Source: Gemmatimonadota bacterium
GTDB lineage: Bacteria > Gemmatimonadota > Gemmatimonadetes > Longimicrobiales > Gaopeijiaceae
Length of the DNA: 64,000 nucleotides
Direction: 5' to 3'
NCBI GenBank assembly: GCA_021295835.1
Contig: JAGWBP010000002.1
Span: 18,394 to 82,393 of the forward strand
The notes under the pieces are model-generated. The model had not been told where the DNA came from. It did no database searches and saw only the letters and a list, made by a program, of their open reading frames with translations. Positions 42,990 through 52,470 of the stretch are shown here, piece by piece. A program made the translations under genes and the position numbers. Each line of letters starts with the position of its first letter. Position 1 is the first letter of the stretch.

Positions 42990-44267
42990 ATGTCCTCCTT
43001 CATCGTAACGGGCGGTCGCGAGCTCCGCGGCAGCATCCGTCCCGCCGGGAACAAGAACGCGGCGCTGCCCGTGCTGGCCGCCACCCTCATGTCGGCCGAG
43101 CCGGTCACGGTGCGCAACGTGCCGCGCATACGGGACGTGAACACCCTCCTCGAGATCGCCGAGTCGCTCGGGGCCAGGGTGGAGTGGATCGGCCCGAACG
43201 ATGTGGTCGTCGACGCCGGGTGCCTGGAGCCCCGGGATCTGGATGCGCCTCTGGCGGCAGGCATTCGCGCCTCGATCCTCCTCGCCGGACCGCTCCTCTC
43301 CCGATTCGGTAGGCTCTCGCTGCCGCCTCCCGGGGGCGACGTCATCGGACGCCGCCGCCTCGACACGCACGTGCTGGCATTCCGCGCCCTGGGGGCGGAG
43401 GTGGAGACCTCGACAGGGCTGGAGCTCCGGGCCAGGCGGCTGGTCGGTGCCGAGATCTTCCTTGACGAGCCTTCGGTCACCGCCACCGAGAACGCGGTGA
43501 TGGCCGCATCGATGGCCCACGGCACGACCGTCATCAGGAACGCCGCCGCCGAGCCGCACGTCCAGGATCTGTGCCGCCTCCTCAGGGAGATGGGCGCACG
43601 GGTGGATGGCATCGGAACTTCGCAACTGACGGTCGGGGGTGCGGAAGCCTTGGGCGGGGCCGACTTCGAGATCGGCGCCGACCACATCGAGACGGGTTCC
43701 CTGATCGGACTGGCGGCTGTGACGCGGAGCCGGCTCGTCATCGAGGACGCGCCCGTCGAGCACCTGGACTCGATACTCATCGGCTTTCGCCGCCTCGGCA
43801 TCGCATGCCGCGTCGAGGGCGGAAACCTCCATGTGGACGCGCGCGAGCGCCCGGTGATCCAGGCGGACGCCTTCGGCCATATCCCGAAGGTCGACGACGG
43901 ACCCTGGCCAGCCTTTCCCGCCGACCTCACCTCGATCGCGGTCGTTACCGCCACCTGCGCCGTGGGGACGATCCTCGTACACGAGAAGATGTTCGAGTCG
44001 CGGATGTTCTTCACCGACAAGCTGGTCGCGATGGGCGCCAGGATCATCCTCTGCGACCCCCACCGGGTGGTCGTCGTCGGCCCCTCGCGCCTAAGGGGGG
44101 GCAGGATGGAGAGCCCCGACATTCGTGCCGGAATGGCGATGCTGATCGCGGCGCTCGGCGCCACTGGCGAGAGCCTGATCGGCAACGCCGACCAGATCGA
44201 GCGCGGATACGAGCGAATCGACGAACGTCTGGCCGCCCTCGGCGCCGAGGTCGAGCGCCGACCCTAG
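42990..44267 (+). CDS. murA: UDP-N-acetylglucosamine 1-carboxyvinyltransferase, Asp variant
   Basis: First committed step of peptidoglycan synthesis, enolpyruvyl transfer to UDP-GlcNAc. The 425-residue protein has RPAGNKNAALPVLAATLM (Lys22), FPADLTSIAVVTATCAVG, MFESRMFFTDKL and SPDIRAGMAMLIAAL. The active-site loop, normally GGCxIG, reads PGGDVIGRRRLDTH, so Cys115 is Asp117. This change is known from mycobacteria and chlamydiae and makes MurA insensitive to fosfomycin. ATG 42990 is the family start; the open frame extends upstream through the repeat. Confidence 0.95.
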   Translation: MSSFIVTGGRELRGSIRPAGNKNAALPVLAATLMSAEPVTVRNVPRIRDVNTLLEIAESLGARVEWIGPNDVVVDAGCLEPRDLDAPLAAGIRASILLAGPLLSRFGRLSLPPPGGDVIGRRRLDTHVLAFRALGAEVETSTGLELRARRLVGAEIFLDEPSVTATENAVMAASMAHGTTVIRNAAAEPHVQDLCRLLREMGARVDGIGTSQLTVGGAEALGGADFEIGADHIETGSLIGLAAVTRSRLVIEDAPVEHLDSILIGFRRLGIACRVEGGNLHVDARERPVIQADAFGHIPKVDDGPWPAFPADLTSIAVVTATCAVGTILVHEKMFESRMFFTDKLVAMGARIILCDPHRVVVVGPSRLRGGRMESPDIRAGMAMLIAALGATGESLIGNADQIERGYERIDERLAALGAEVERRP

Positions 44268-44322
44268 CAGCATTCGAGCGGCGCTGCATCCCCGCTGGAT
44301 CGCTTCACTCGCCTGGCCATAC

Positions 44323-44363
44323 TGTAACGTGGGCTTTACAATATGTAATCCACGGTTTACAAT
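44323..44363 (+). promoter_or_regulatory. promoter with two TGTAA-N8-TTACA operators upstream of rimP-nusA-infB
   Basis: Palindromes at 44323-44340 and 44344-44361, three bases apart. The -35 TTTACA (44335-44340), a 17-bp spacer and the -10 TACAAT (44358-44363) are near consensus. It leaves a leader of about 180 bases before rimP. Confidence 0.75.
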
Positions 44364-44493
44364 ACCCATCTCTGTGGCTTCGCTCGCCTGCCGCCGCGGA
44401 GGCGACCGGCGATTGACCACGGGCACCACTTCGGCGTACATTGCTTCCGGTGGTCGCGCCTCGCCGAGTGCGTGGGGTGGCGGACCTGTGCGA

Positions 44494-44523
44494 GTGGGGG
44501 AGTGGGTGTCCCCCGCTTTTTTT
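44494..44523 (+). terminator. intrinsic terminator in the rimP-nusA leader
   Basis: GTGGGGGA (44494-44501) pairs with TCCCCCGC (44509-44516), including one T-G wobble, around a 7-base loop, followed by seven Ts. It lies between the promoter at 44323 and the rimP start, so it can act as an attenuator. NusA itself affects pausing and termination, and leader termination is a known way to autoregulate nusA operons. Confidence 0.7.
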
Positions 44524-44550
44524 GTCCACATACTGGCCTGGGGCGAAGCC

Positions 44551-45039
44551 GTGAAAACCACCCGTGCGGAGGTGGAGACCGGAGTGGAGGAGCTGCTCTC
44601 CGGAGCGGGCTTCGAGCTCGTGCAGTTGGAGTGGGGTGGCCACCCTAAGCGCCCCGTCCTTAGGGTCCGGATCGAGCGGGCGGCGCTCGATCGTCCGGTG
44701 TCGCTCGGCGACTGCACGGCGGTGAGCCGAGAGATCGAGGCGCGGCTCGACGAGGGCGACCTGGTCCCGGACAGCTACGTGCTCGAGGTCTCATCGCCCG
44801 GCCTGGAGCGTCCCCTCACGCGGGGGCGCGACTTCCGGAGGTTCAGAGGCCGCCGGGTGGTGCTCTTCGGCGAGGAGCCGCTATGGGAGGGGAGCCGTCG
44901 GCTGGAGGGAGAGCTGCTCGGATACGCGGCCCGCCCGGAGGAGAGCGTGATCCGCATGCGCCTGCCGCAGGGGGACGAGGTGGAGATCCGACGCGCCTCG
45001 CTCGCATCGGCCCGACTCGTGCACGAGTGGCCGAGCTGA
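44551..45039 (+). CDS. rimP: ribosome maturation factor RimP
   Basis: Needed for 30S maturation. The 162-residue protein starts at GTG 44551 (VKTTRAEVETGVEELLSGAG). It has FELVQLEWGG, CTAVSREIEARLDEGD and the family signature YVLEVSSPGLERPLTRGRDFRRF. Its TGA overlaps the nusA ATG by one base. Confidence 0.93.
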   Translation: MKTTRAEVETGVEELLSGAGFELVQLEWGGHPKRPVLRVRIERAALDRPVSLGDCTAVSREIEARLDEGDLVPDSYVLEVSSPGLERPLTRGRDFRRFRGRRVVLFGEEPLWEGSRRLEGELLGYAARPEESVIRMRLPQGDEVEIRRASLASARLVHEWPS

Positions 45040-46388
45040 TGGAGATCGACACCGCCCAGGTCATCAAGGCCTTCAGCGCGATCGCTGCCGAGAAGAGTCT
45101 CGACCCCGAGGAGGTGAGCGAGCTCATCCGCGACGGGATTCACGCCGGCCTGGCACGCATCTACGGGGCGAACGTCGAGACCGAGATATCCGTCGACGAC
45201 CTGGCGGGCGAGATCGAGATGATCGTCCTCAAGCGCGTCGTGGAGGTGGTCGAGGACCCCGACCGGGAGATCTCGCTCGAGGAGGCCCGCTGGGACGACC
45301 CCACCTACGAGATCGACGACGTGATGGAGATCGAGGTGGACTTCGGCCGCTTCGGCCGCAACGCCGTGATGGCCGCCAAGCACCGTATCGTGCAGCTTGT
45401 GCGTGAGGGGGAGCGGCAGCGAATCCGCGACGAGTACTCCGGCCGTGTTGGCGAGCTGCTCTCAGGCGAGGTGCAGCAGATCGAGCGCGGCAAGCTGGTC
45501 CTCCTCCTGAATCGCACCCGCGACGCCGACGCGATCATCCCGTGGAAGGAGCAGAATCCCCGCGAGCGCTTCCGCCAGGGCGAGTCGATTCGCGCCGTTC
45601 TCAAGGTGGTCGACGAGACGCCGAAGGGACCTAGGCTGATCTTCTCCCGTGCCGACCCGCTCTTCGTGGCGGCGCTCTTCAGACTCGAGGTGCCCGAGAT
45701 CTACCAGGGCATCGTCGAGATCAAGGAGCTGACCCGAGAGGTGGGGGGGCGCACGAAGATCGCGGTGCGCAGCCGCGACGAGTCCATCGATCCGGTGGGT
45801 GCGTGCGTAGGTCTGAAGGGCTCTCGCGTCCAGGCCGTCGTCTCGGAGCTGGGGGGGGAGCGAATCGACATCGTGCCCTGGCACCCGGATCCCGAGATCT
45901 TCGCCCGTCGGGCGCTGGCGCCGGCCCGGGTCTCGAAGGTCATTCCAGATCCGGCCCGGCAGGTAATAACCGCGATCGTCGACGAGGACCAACTCTCTCT
46001 GGCGATCGGCAGGAACGGCCAGAACGTGCGGTTGGCCTCGCAACTGATCGGCTGGCAGATCGACCTCTACGGTTCGCGCGAGTGGCTCGAGCGAGGAGCC
46101 GACTCGTCATTCGCGCTAGGCGGCCAGACGGACTCCTACGAGACGGCCGACTTTCCGTTGAGCGAGCTCTCCATCGACGAGGCCACGCTGACGGCGCTCG
46201 GCGAGGCCGGGTACAGCAGCTTCCTCGACATCATCGACCTGGACAGGGCGGATCTGCTCTCTGTCGATGGTCTGACCGAGGATGCCGCCTCGCATCTGCT
46301 CCAGCTTATCGAAGAGCTGACCGTCGCCGACTCCGACCCCGATCGAGCCGACGCAGCTTCCCCCGCTCCCGCGCCGACGGCTGGCTGA
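45039..46388 (+). CDS. nusA: transcription termination/antitermination factor NusA
   Basis: A 449-residue RNA polymerase-binding factor. N-terminal domain at about 1-130, S1 domain at about 133-200 (GELLSGEVQQIERGKLVLLL), KH1 at about 205-275 (RTKIAVRSRDESIDPVGAC VGLKG region), KH2 at about 280-345 (QLSLAIGRNGQNVRLA), and a single C-terminal helix-hairpin-helix region (LSVDGLTEDAASHLL). It starts at ATG 45039, and its stop overlaps infB. A ylxR gene, often present between nusA and infB, is missing. Confidence 0.96.
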   Translation: MEIDTAQVIKAFSAIAAEKSLDPEEVSELIRDGIHAGLARIYGANVETEISVDDLAGEIEMIVLKRVVEVVEDPDREISLEEARWDDPTYEIDDVMEIEVDFGRFGRNAVMAAKHRIVQLVREGERQRIRDEYSGRVGELLSGEVQQIERGKLVLLLNRTRDADAIIPWKEQNPRERFRQGESIRAVLKVVDETPKGPRLIFSRADPLFVAALFRLEVPEIYQGIVEIKELTREVGGRTKIAVRSRDESIDPVGACVGLKGSRVQAVVSELGGERIDIVPWHPDPEIFARRALAPARVSKVIPDPARQVITAIVDEDQLSLAIGRNGQNVRLASQLIGWQIDLYGSREWLERGADSSFALGGQTDSYETADFPLSELSIDEATLTALGEAGYSSFLDIIDLDRADLLSVDGLTEDAASHLLQLIEELTVADSDPDRADAASPAPAPTAG

Positions 46389-49081
46389 TGCTGGTCAAGG
46401 AGCTCGCCGTTGACCTAAGTGTCAACGTGGATGTCCTCCTCGGCTTCCTGAGGGAGTCGGGAGTGCGGGTGGGGCACGCCGACGCTCGCATCGACGACAT
46501 GGACGTCGCGCGCATCCGCACTCGTCTGGAGCGCGAGCGGCGGGCAGGGCGGGGGGAAGCCGCCGATGTCATGGCCGAGGCCGTAAAGGGAAGAAAGCCC
46601 GTTAGCCGTCGCCGTCGCCGGCGACGGCGAGTGGCACCGCCTCCACCCGCGCCCGAGCCGGAGGAATCGGTGGAGGAGCTCCGGGCGACCGAGGAGCCGG
46701 AGGTGGCGGAAGCGGAACCCGAAGCGGCCGGCGCAGCGGTGGCGCCCCCTCAGGCCGCCGAGGTGGAGGACGTCGCCGCGACTTCTCCCCCGGTAGAGGC
46801 CGAGACCACGGTGCCGACTGTGGAGGAGGCCGAGGCGGCCGCGAGCGAAGGTGTGGAGCTCCACCCCGACGAGGAGCATCAGGCCGCTGCCGAGCGGTCG
46901 GCTGCGATACCCGTGCCCGACACCGAGCCCGACGCGGAGCTACACCCCGCCGAGCCGACGCCGTCCCCACCGCAATCCGACCCGGCGACGAGGCCAAGAT
47001 CGGTGCGCGAGGGTGCACCCAGCGGCCTCGTTCCCGGGATCCCCCCGCTCGAGCCCGCCGCCAGCGCCGGACCCGGCGGCACGGTGCGCGTCCAGGCCCA
47101 GGGGTACACCTCCGACGGGCGCCGCAAGACCGACCGCAAGCGGGGCCGACGGCGGCGCACGACCGACCGTTCCAAGGCCAAGGAGAACATCCAGCGGGTC
47201 ATGGCGGAGCTGAAGGGCGGCCGCAAGCGGCGCCGGAAGGGCAAGGCAACCGTCGCGGCGGCCAAGGAGGAGCGGGCCGCAGCGGAGGAGAGGGCAGCCG
47301 AGCAGGTCGCCGCCGAGGCCCGGACGGTGCACGTCAACGAGTTCCTGACCGTCTCCGAGCTCGCCGAGCTGATCGACACCGCGCCCGCCGATATAATCGG
47401 GTCGGCCTTTCGGAACATCGGGCTGCCGGTCACTATCAACCAGCGTCTGGACTTCGACCAGATCGAGCTCCTCCTGGAAGAGTTCGGCTTCAAGGCGGTG
47501 CGCGAGACCGACTACCTGCCTCCAGAGGAAGAGACCGTCGAGGACGATCCCGCCGATCTCAGGCCGAGGCCCCCGGTCGTAACCGTCATGGGCCATGTCG
47601 ACCATGGGAAGACGCGGCTCCTCGACCGGGTCAGGGACACGAACGTGGTGGCAGGCGAGGCGGGTGGCATTACCCAGCACATCGGGGCCTACCACGTCGT
47701 GCTCGAGGACGGCCGGAGCATCTCCTTCCTCGACACCCCCGGGCACGCTGCCTTCACGGCGATGCGGGCGAGGGGTGCCGAGGTCACCGACATAGTCGTG
47801 CTCGTGGTCGCTGCGGACGACTCGGTGATGCCTCAGACGATCGAGGCGATCAGCCACGCTCGCAACGCCGGCGCACCCATGGTCGTGGCGGTGAACAAGA
47901 TCGACCTCGCGACCGCCGACCCGGAGCGGGCCAAGCGCGAGCTTCTCCAGCACGGCGTCACGGTCGAGGACTTCGGTGGCGACACCCTGGTTGCCGAGGT
48001 ATCGGCCGCGACGGGGCAGGGGATGGACGACCTCCTCGACAAGATCCTGCTGCAGGCCGAGATCCTCGAGCTACAGGCGAATCCGGCGCGCACGGCGAAG
48101 GGTGCCGTCGTGGAGGCGGAGCTCGATGTGGGCAAAGGCCCGGTCGCCACCATCCTGGTCCAGAACGGGACGCTGCGGGTGGGCGACAACTTCGTGGCCG
48201 GCCTATTCGATGGCCGGGCGCGAGCGCTCCTGGACGAACGCGGTCGCAATGTGGACGAGGCAGGTCCGGGGGTGCCAGTGCAGATTCTGGGCACCGCAGG
48301 CGTGCCGCAGGCGGGGGACATCTTCCAGGTCGTGGACGCGGTCACGGCAGCGTCGATATCGACCAGCCGCCAGCGCCTGGACCGCGAGAAACAGCTCCGC
48401 ATTCGGCAGCGGGGAATCAAGCTGGGCGACTTCCAGGAGCTCCTCGCCGCCGGGAGCGTGGGGACGCTCCGCCTCGTCGTCAAGGGCGATGTGGACGGCT
48501 CGGTGCAGGCTCTCTGCGACTCCCTCGAGCAGCTTTCGGGGGAAGAGGTTCAGGTCGAGATCATCCACCGGGGCGTCGGCGCCGTGAACGAGAGCGATGT
48601 GACGCTGGCGCTCGCCGCCGACGCGGTGATAGTCGGCTTCAGAGTTCGCCCGGACGCGGGCGCACGCCAGACGGCGGTGCGTACGAGCGTCGACATCCAG
48701 ACCTACGATGTCATCTACGAGGCCGTTGACGATGTGCGGGCGGCGCTCGAGGGGCTGCTGACGCCGGAGCGGCGAGAGAGCGTGCTGGGATCGGCGGAAG
48801 CACGGGTCATCTTCAGGATCCGGGGCGTCGGAACGATCGCCGGAAGCTACGTCATGGAGGGCGTGATTCAGCGGGGGGCAGCGGCTCATGTGATCCGCGA
48901 CGGCGTTGTGATATACGACGGAGAGGTCGGATCGCTCAGGCGCTTCAAGGAGGATGTGCGCGAGGTCAAGGAGGGCTTCGAGTGCGGGATCGGAATCGCC
49001 GACTTCAACGACATCAAGGCCGGGGACATCATCGAGGCGTACCAGGTGCAGGAGTTCGCCCGCACGCTGGATACCGCATAG
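46388..49081 (+). CDS. infB: translation initiation factor IF-2
   Basis: An 897-residue initiation GTPase. N-terminal IF2 domain at about 1-50, a long low-complexity Glu/Ala/Pro-rich linker with basic patches (about 65-300), a second IF2_N domain, then the G domain with [22 protein letters not shown] and [10 protein letters not shown], followed by domains II-IV. ATG 46388 overlaps the nusA TGA. The longer frame upstream is a shadow of nusA. Confidence 0.97.
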   Translation: MLVKELAVDLSVNVDVLLGFLRESGVRVGHADARIDDMDVARIRTRLERERRAGRGEAADVMAEAVKGRKPVSRRRRRRRRVAPPPPAPEPEESVEELRATEEPEVAEAEPEAAGAAVAPPQAAEVEDVAATSPPVEAETTVPTVEEAEAAASEGVELHPDEEHQAAAERSAAIPVPDTEPDAELHPAEPTPSPPQSDPATRPRSVREGAPSGLVPGIPPLEPAASAGPGGTVRVQAQGYTSDGRRKTDRKRGRRRRTTDRSKAKENIQRVMAELKGGRKRRRKGKATVAAAKEERAAAEERAAEQVAAEARTVHVNEFLTVSELAELIDTAPADIIGSAFRNIGLPVTINQRLDFDQIELLLEEFGFKAVRETDYLPPEEETVEDDPADLRPRPPVVTVMGHVDHGKTRLLDRVRDTNVVAGEAGGITQHIGAYHVVLEDGRSISFLDTPGHAAFTAMRARGAEVTDIVVLVVAADDSVMPQTIEAISHARNAGAPMVVAVNKIDLATADPERAKRELLQHGVTVEDFGGDTLVAEVSAATGQGMDDLLDKILLQAEILELQANPARTAKGAVVEAELDVGKGPVATILVQNGTLRVGDNFVAGLFDGRARALLDERGRNVDEAGPGVPVQILGTAGVPQAGDIFQVVDAVTAASISTSRQRLDREKQLRIRQRGIKLGDFQELLAAGSVGTLRLVVKGDVDGSVQALCDSLEQLSGEEVQVEIIHRGVGAVNESDVTLALAADAVIVGFRVRPDAGARQTAVRTSVDIQTYDVIYEAVDDVRAALEGLLTPERRESVLGSAEARVIFRIRGVGTIAGSYVMEGVIQRGAAAHVIRDGVVIYDGEVGSLRRFKEDVREVKEGFECGIGIADFNDIKAGDIIEAYQVQEFARTLDTA

Positions 49082-49133
49082 GCGGCGGTGAGGGCGCTTG
49101 GAACGGCGCGGAGGCGAGTGGCGGGAGCCCGTC

Positions 49134-49409
49134 GTGACGCTCTGTAGCTGGGAGCTGGCAATACCGGGGGCCAGGTCGCTGAAGGAGAAGCGCTCGGTGC
49201 TCCGCTCGCTTCGGGCCCGGCTCGGCAGGATGAACGTATCGTTCGCGGAGTCGGGGCTGCAGGAGCTACGGGACCGAGCCCGCATCTCGGTTGTCTTCCT
49301 CGCCGCGCACGCCGCCCACGCCGACAGCGTGCGCGAGGCGGTGGACCGGGTTGTCGCCGGTGCCCGTGACGCCTACGTGGTTTCGGACTGCACCCGGCGC
49401 CTCGGATGA
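49134..49409 (+). CDS. DUF503 (YlxP-like) protein
   Basis: A 91-residue protein with the DUF503 signature LAIPGARSLKEKRSVLRSLRARL and VSFAESGLQELRDRARISVVF. This small family sits between infB and rbfA in many bacteria; function is poorly known. GTG 49134 (GGGAG upstream) fits family starts; TTG 49098 would add 12 residues. It overlaps rbfA by an ATGA. Confidence 0.85.
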   Translation: MTLCSWELAIPGARSLKEKRSVLRSLRARLGRMNVSFAESGLQELRDRARISVVFLAAHAAHADSVREAVDRVVAGARDAYVVSDCTRRLG

Positions 49410-49801
49410 CCTTGCGGCGCACTGCTCGTCTCGGCCAGCAGCTCCTCCGCGAGATATCGCTCAAGATCCACAACTCGGTGCGCGACCCCGACGTTGGCGG
49501 CCTCTCGGTGACCGGCGTCGACCTAGGTACCGATCTGTGGCTGGCACGAGTGTACGTTGTCCCGTCCGGGTCGCCCGAGGAGCAGGAGAGGACGATGGCC
49601 GCGCTCGCCCGCGCCGCTCCCTTCCTGCGCTCTTCATTGGGCAGGGAGCTGCACATCCGGCGGATGCCGGAGCTGCGCTTCGAGCGGGACGACTCGATCG
49701 AGGCGGCTCAGCGGATCGACAACATCCTGCGCGAGGTGATGCCAGGCGATTCGCTGGGCGAGGTGCCCAGCGGCGACCCATCGGAGCCTACCGAGAGCTG
49801 A
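49406..49801 (+). CDS. rbfA: ribosome-binding factor A
   Basis: A 131-residue 30S assembly factor. Seen features are RLGQQLLREISLKIHNSVRDPDVGGLSVTGVDLG, PFLRSSLGRELHIRRMPELRF and DDSIEAAQRIDNILREV, all typical. ATG 49406 overlaps the DUF503 gene stop. Confidence 0.95.
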   Translation: MTLRRTARLGQQLLREISLKIHNSVRDPDVGGLSVTGVDLGTDLWLARVYVVPSGSPEEQERTMAALARAAPFLRSSLGRELHIRRMPELRFERDDSIEAAQRIDNILREVMPGDSLGEVPSGDPSEPTES

Positions 49802-49833
49802 GCAGGCTCGGGGTGCCGGACGCAGCGGCGGCG

Positions 49834-50715
49834 ATGGAGGTGCTCCTGGTGGACAAGCCGACCGGCTGCACCTCGCACGATGTTGTGGCGCTCGCCCGCC
49901 GCTCGCTGGGAGTGCGGAAGGCCGGCCACGCCGGCACCCTCGACCCGATCGCGACCGGCCTCCTGGTGCTCGGGCTCGGCCGTGCGACCCGGCTGCTCGG
50001 GTATCTCTCCGGCCTGGACAAGGAGTACGAGGCGGTCGCCCGCCTCGGGGTCGCTACCGACACCCTCGACCGCGAGGGCGAAGTGGTGGCGGAAGACTCC
50101 GCATGGGTCGGGTTGGTCGACGCGGAGGTCCGCCGTGCGACGTCGGGGATCCTCGGGATGCATGAGCAAACGCCGCCGAGCTATTCGGCCGTGAAGGTCG
50201 GCGGCGTTGCAGCGCACCGGCTCACCCGGCGCGGCGAGAAGGTGGAGCTGCCACCCCGTCGCGTGGTCGTACGGGAGCTCGAGGTCGTCGGTTTCGAGCT
50301 GCCGGAGGTGCGCTTTCGGGTGCTCTGTTCTAGCGGCACCTACGTACGCTCCCTGGCCGCCGAGCTTGGCCGCCGACTGGGCACCAATGCGCACATCGCC
50401 GAGCTCCGTCGCACTCGGGTCGGGTCGTTCTCGGTGGCCGACGCGGCCTCGCTCGCGGAGCTTCGGAGCGGCAGCGTGCCCCGGCGGGCGAGAATGGGAC
50501 CGGTCGCCGCGTTGTCACACCTACCGTCGATTGCGGTGGACGAGCGCGATGCGGCCCGGCTGGCAGACGGGGCCAGGGTGCCCGCGAGTGCGGCGGACTC
50601 CGCTCAGGCCACCTTCGTCGCCGATGAAGGCGACCGGCTCGTGGCGGTCGGCGAGGTGCGAGGCGGCGTGCTCCGTCCGCGAACCGTCTTTCGGCGCGGG
50701 GTGGGCGGGCGGTGA
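49834..50715 (+). CDS. truB: tRNA pseudouridine(55) synthase
   Basis: Makes pseudouridine 55 in the T-loop of tRNAs. The 293-residue protein starts MEVLLVDKPTGCTSHDVVAL. The catalytic Asp is in GHAGTLDPIATGLLVLGLGRATR, followed by KEYEAVARLGVATDTLDREG and SAVKVGGVAAHRLTRRGE; a C-terminal PUA-like region is present. ATG 49834 is chosen by homology; GTG 49813 is in frame upstream. The stop overlaps the ribF GTG. Confidence 0.95.
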   Translation: MEVLLVDKPTGCTSHDVVALARRSLGVRKAGHAGTLDPIATGLLVLGLGRATRLLGYLSGLDKEYEAVARLGVATDTLDREGEVVAEDSAWVGLVDAEVRRATSGILGMHEQTPPSYSAVKVGGVAAHRLTRRGEKVELPPRRVVVRELEVVGFELPEVRFRVLCSSGTYVRSLAAELGRRLGTNAHIAELRRTRVGSFSVADAASLAELRSGSVPRRARMGPVAALSHLPSIAVDERDAARLADGARVPASAADSAQATFVADEGDRLVAVGEVRGGVLRPRTVFRRGVGGR

Positions 50716-51656
50716 CGTCGCGAGCGCGCGAAGGAGCCGCTCCGGTAGGGGAATCGGCCCCGGTAGTGGCGACAGTCGGCACCTTCGACGGCCTCCACCT
50801 CGGACACTGGAGCGTGATCGGCGCGGTCGCGGACCGTGCCGAAGCCACCGGCGCGAGGAGCGTCCTCGTCACCTTCGAGCCCCATCCGCTCACGGTAGTC
50901 CGCCCGGAGGCCGCGCCGAAGCGCCTCACGACGGCGGTCGAGAGGATGGAGCTACTGGAGGGCAGCCGACTCGACGATGTGGTGGTCCTGGCGTTCACGC
51001 CCGAGCTGCGTGCGCACTCGCCGCGCCGCTTCGTGACCGAGCTGCTCCTCGGCAGATTGGGGGTGGACGAGCTGGTGGTGGGACACGACCACGGCTTCGG
51101 ACACGGGCGGGCCGGCGATACGGACACCCTCGCGAGACTCGGCGCCGAGCTGGGCTTCTCGGTCACGGTCAGAGGACCGGTCCGCGAGGGCACGGGTATC
51201 GTGTCATCCTCCCGCATTCGACGGGCGCTCGCGTGCGGCGACCTCGCCGACGCCAATCGCGCCTTGGGGCGCCCCTACTCGATCTCCGGGACGGTGGTGC
51301 GAGGCGACGGCCGCGGCCGCGCGCTGGGCGTCCCAACAGCGAACATCGTGATCTCCGACCCAGACAAGCTCGTCCCCGCAGAGGGCGTCTACGCATGTCG
51401 CGCGACCGTTGCCGACGGCGACTTCGCGGGTGCGCTGCACATTGGACCCCGACCCACCTTCCCCGGCGCGGGGGCCGCAATCGAGGTCCATCTGCTGGAC
51501 TACGAGGGCAACCTCTACGGGAGCGCCCTTCGGCTGCGTCTAGTGGAGCGGCTGCGCGCGGTCGTGGCGTTCGAGACGGCGGACGCTCTGGTCGAGCAGA
51601 TGCGGGAGGACGTCAGGCGCTCGCGCGAGGCGCTGGGGCGGGCGGACCCTGTCTGA
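50712..51656 (+). CDS. ribF: bifunctional riboflavin kinase / FAD synthetase
   Basis: Converts riboflavin to FMN and FAD. The 314-residue protein has the FAD synthetase domain (ATVGTFDGLHLGHWSVI, TFEPHPLTVV, VREGTGIVSSSRIRRAL) and the riboflavin kinase domain (GRALGVPTANI, GVYACRATV, EVHLLDYEGNLYG). It is the last gene of the rimP operon; GTG 50712 overlaps the truB stop. Confidence 0.96.
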   Translation: MTSRAREGAAPVGESAPVVATVGTFDGLHLGHWSVIGAVADRAEATGARSVLVTFEPHPLTVVRPEAAPKRLTTAVERMELLEGSRLDDVVVLAFTPELRAHSPRRFVTELLLGRLGVDELVVGHDHGFGHGRAGDTDTLARLGAELGFSVTVRGPVREGTGIVSSSRIRRALACGDLADANRALGRPYSISGTVVRGDGRGRALGVPTANIVISDPDKLVPAEGVYACRATVADGDFAGALHIGPRPTFPGAGAAIEVHLLDYEGNLYGSALRLRLVERLRAVVAFETADALVEQMREDVRRSREALGRADPV

Positions 51657-51727
51657 AGCCGCGGCGGATGGGGAGGCGCCAAGCCGCCTTCGGGGACTGC
51701 GGAAACGACGTACCACTCCAACCCCCC

Positions 51728-51757
51728 TTGCGCCAAGGGCACTGGCTCTCGTAGAAT
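51728..51757 (+). promoter_or_regulatory. possible promoter upstream of rpsO
   Basis: TTGCGC (51728-51733), an 18-base spacer and TAGAAT (51752-51757). Moderately close to the sigma-70 consensus. It lies in the 352-base gap between ribF and rpsO. Confidence 0.35.
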
Positions 51758-51777
51758 CAGGCTGCTACGATCTCCGG

Positions 51778-51945
51778 GTGCGCGGCAGTTCGGGGTGGCT
51801 GGAATTCGTGGATGCGGACTCCACACTTCATGACCTTGCGGATTTATTCGGCACCGGCGGTGGATCGACCGTACCCACCAAGTGCCAGCTTTGGAAACCC
51901 GAGGACGGCCGCCTGAGGAATTCTCCTGCCTGCGATGCGCCCTGA
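51778..51945 (+). CDS. possible 55-residue ORF between ribF and rpsO
   Basis: GTG 51778 opens VRGSSGWLEFVDADSTLHDL and closes at the TGA 51943-51945. It follows the promoter-like TAGAAT by 20 bases. There is no clear Shine-Dalgarno sequence and codon use is less GC-biased at third positions than in neighbouring genes. It may be a small protein, a gene remnant, or chance. Nothing else is seen in 51657-52008. Confidence 0.25.
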   Translation: MRGSSGWLEFVDADSTLHDLADLFGTGGGSTVPTKCQLWKPEDGRLRNSPACDAP

Positions 51946-52008
51946 CTCCGGTCTTGGCCCCCGCTCGCGAGACCGACTCAAACCAAACCGACGAACCGAG
52001 CCACAACC

Positions 52009-52269
52009 ATGACCATCGACAAACGCGAGGTCGTCGCCAGCTACGAGCACGACGGCACCGGGACCGGCAGCACTCAGGTGCAGGTTGCGCTTCTGACGGC
52101 TAGGATCAACCACCTGCGCGGCCATTTCGACAGCCACAAGCACGATCACCACAGTCGCCGCGGCCTGCTCAAGATGGTGGGCCGCAGGCGTCGGCTGCTC
52201 GAGTACCTGCAGCGCTCCGACCCGGCTCGCTACCGCGCCCTGATCAAGGACCTTGGGCTGCGCCATTGA
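52009..52269 (+). CDS. rpsO: 30S ribosomal protein S15
   Basis: An 86-residue protein with [44 protein letters not shown] and [13 protein letters not shown], the complete S15 fold. It precedes pnp, the classical rpsO-pnp order. Confidence 0.98.
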   Translation: MTIDKREVVASYEHDGTGTGSTQVQVALLTARINHLRGHFDSHKHDHHSRRGLLKMVGRRRRLLEYLQRSDPARYRALIKDLGLRH

Positions 52270-52322
52270 TCCGCGCCGACCTCGGAGCGGCATCGCATTA
52301 GTGCTCCTTCCAACCCGCAGCA

Positions 52323-52346
52323 CCCGGGGCGCTTCATCGCCCCGGG
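52323..52346 (+). terminator. strong hairpin between rpsO and pnp
   Basis: CCCGGGGCG and CGCCCCGGG form a perfect 9-bp stem with the 6-base loop CTTCAT. No T-run follows (CTCCGCTCC), so it may be an RNA-processing or stability element instead of a true terminator. In many bacteria a hairpin here is the RNase III site that controls pnp; whether that holds here is unknown. Confidence 0.55.
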
Positions 52347-52470
52347 CTCCGCTCCCCGCCCTTTCGCCCGGCTTGCCGCCGGCGAGATCCCGTAATTTCC
52401 CAGCCGCTGGCATACGCTGCGGCACAACCATCCGGCTGTACGCAACATTCGGAAGACGAAGACGAGAGAA

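Noticed and set aside
46380..46392. A ylxR gene between nusA and infB
   Set aside because: nusA and infB overlap by one base, so there is no space.
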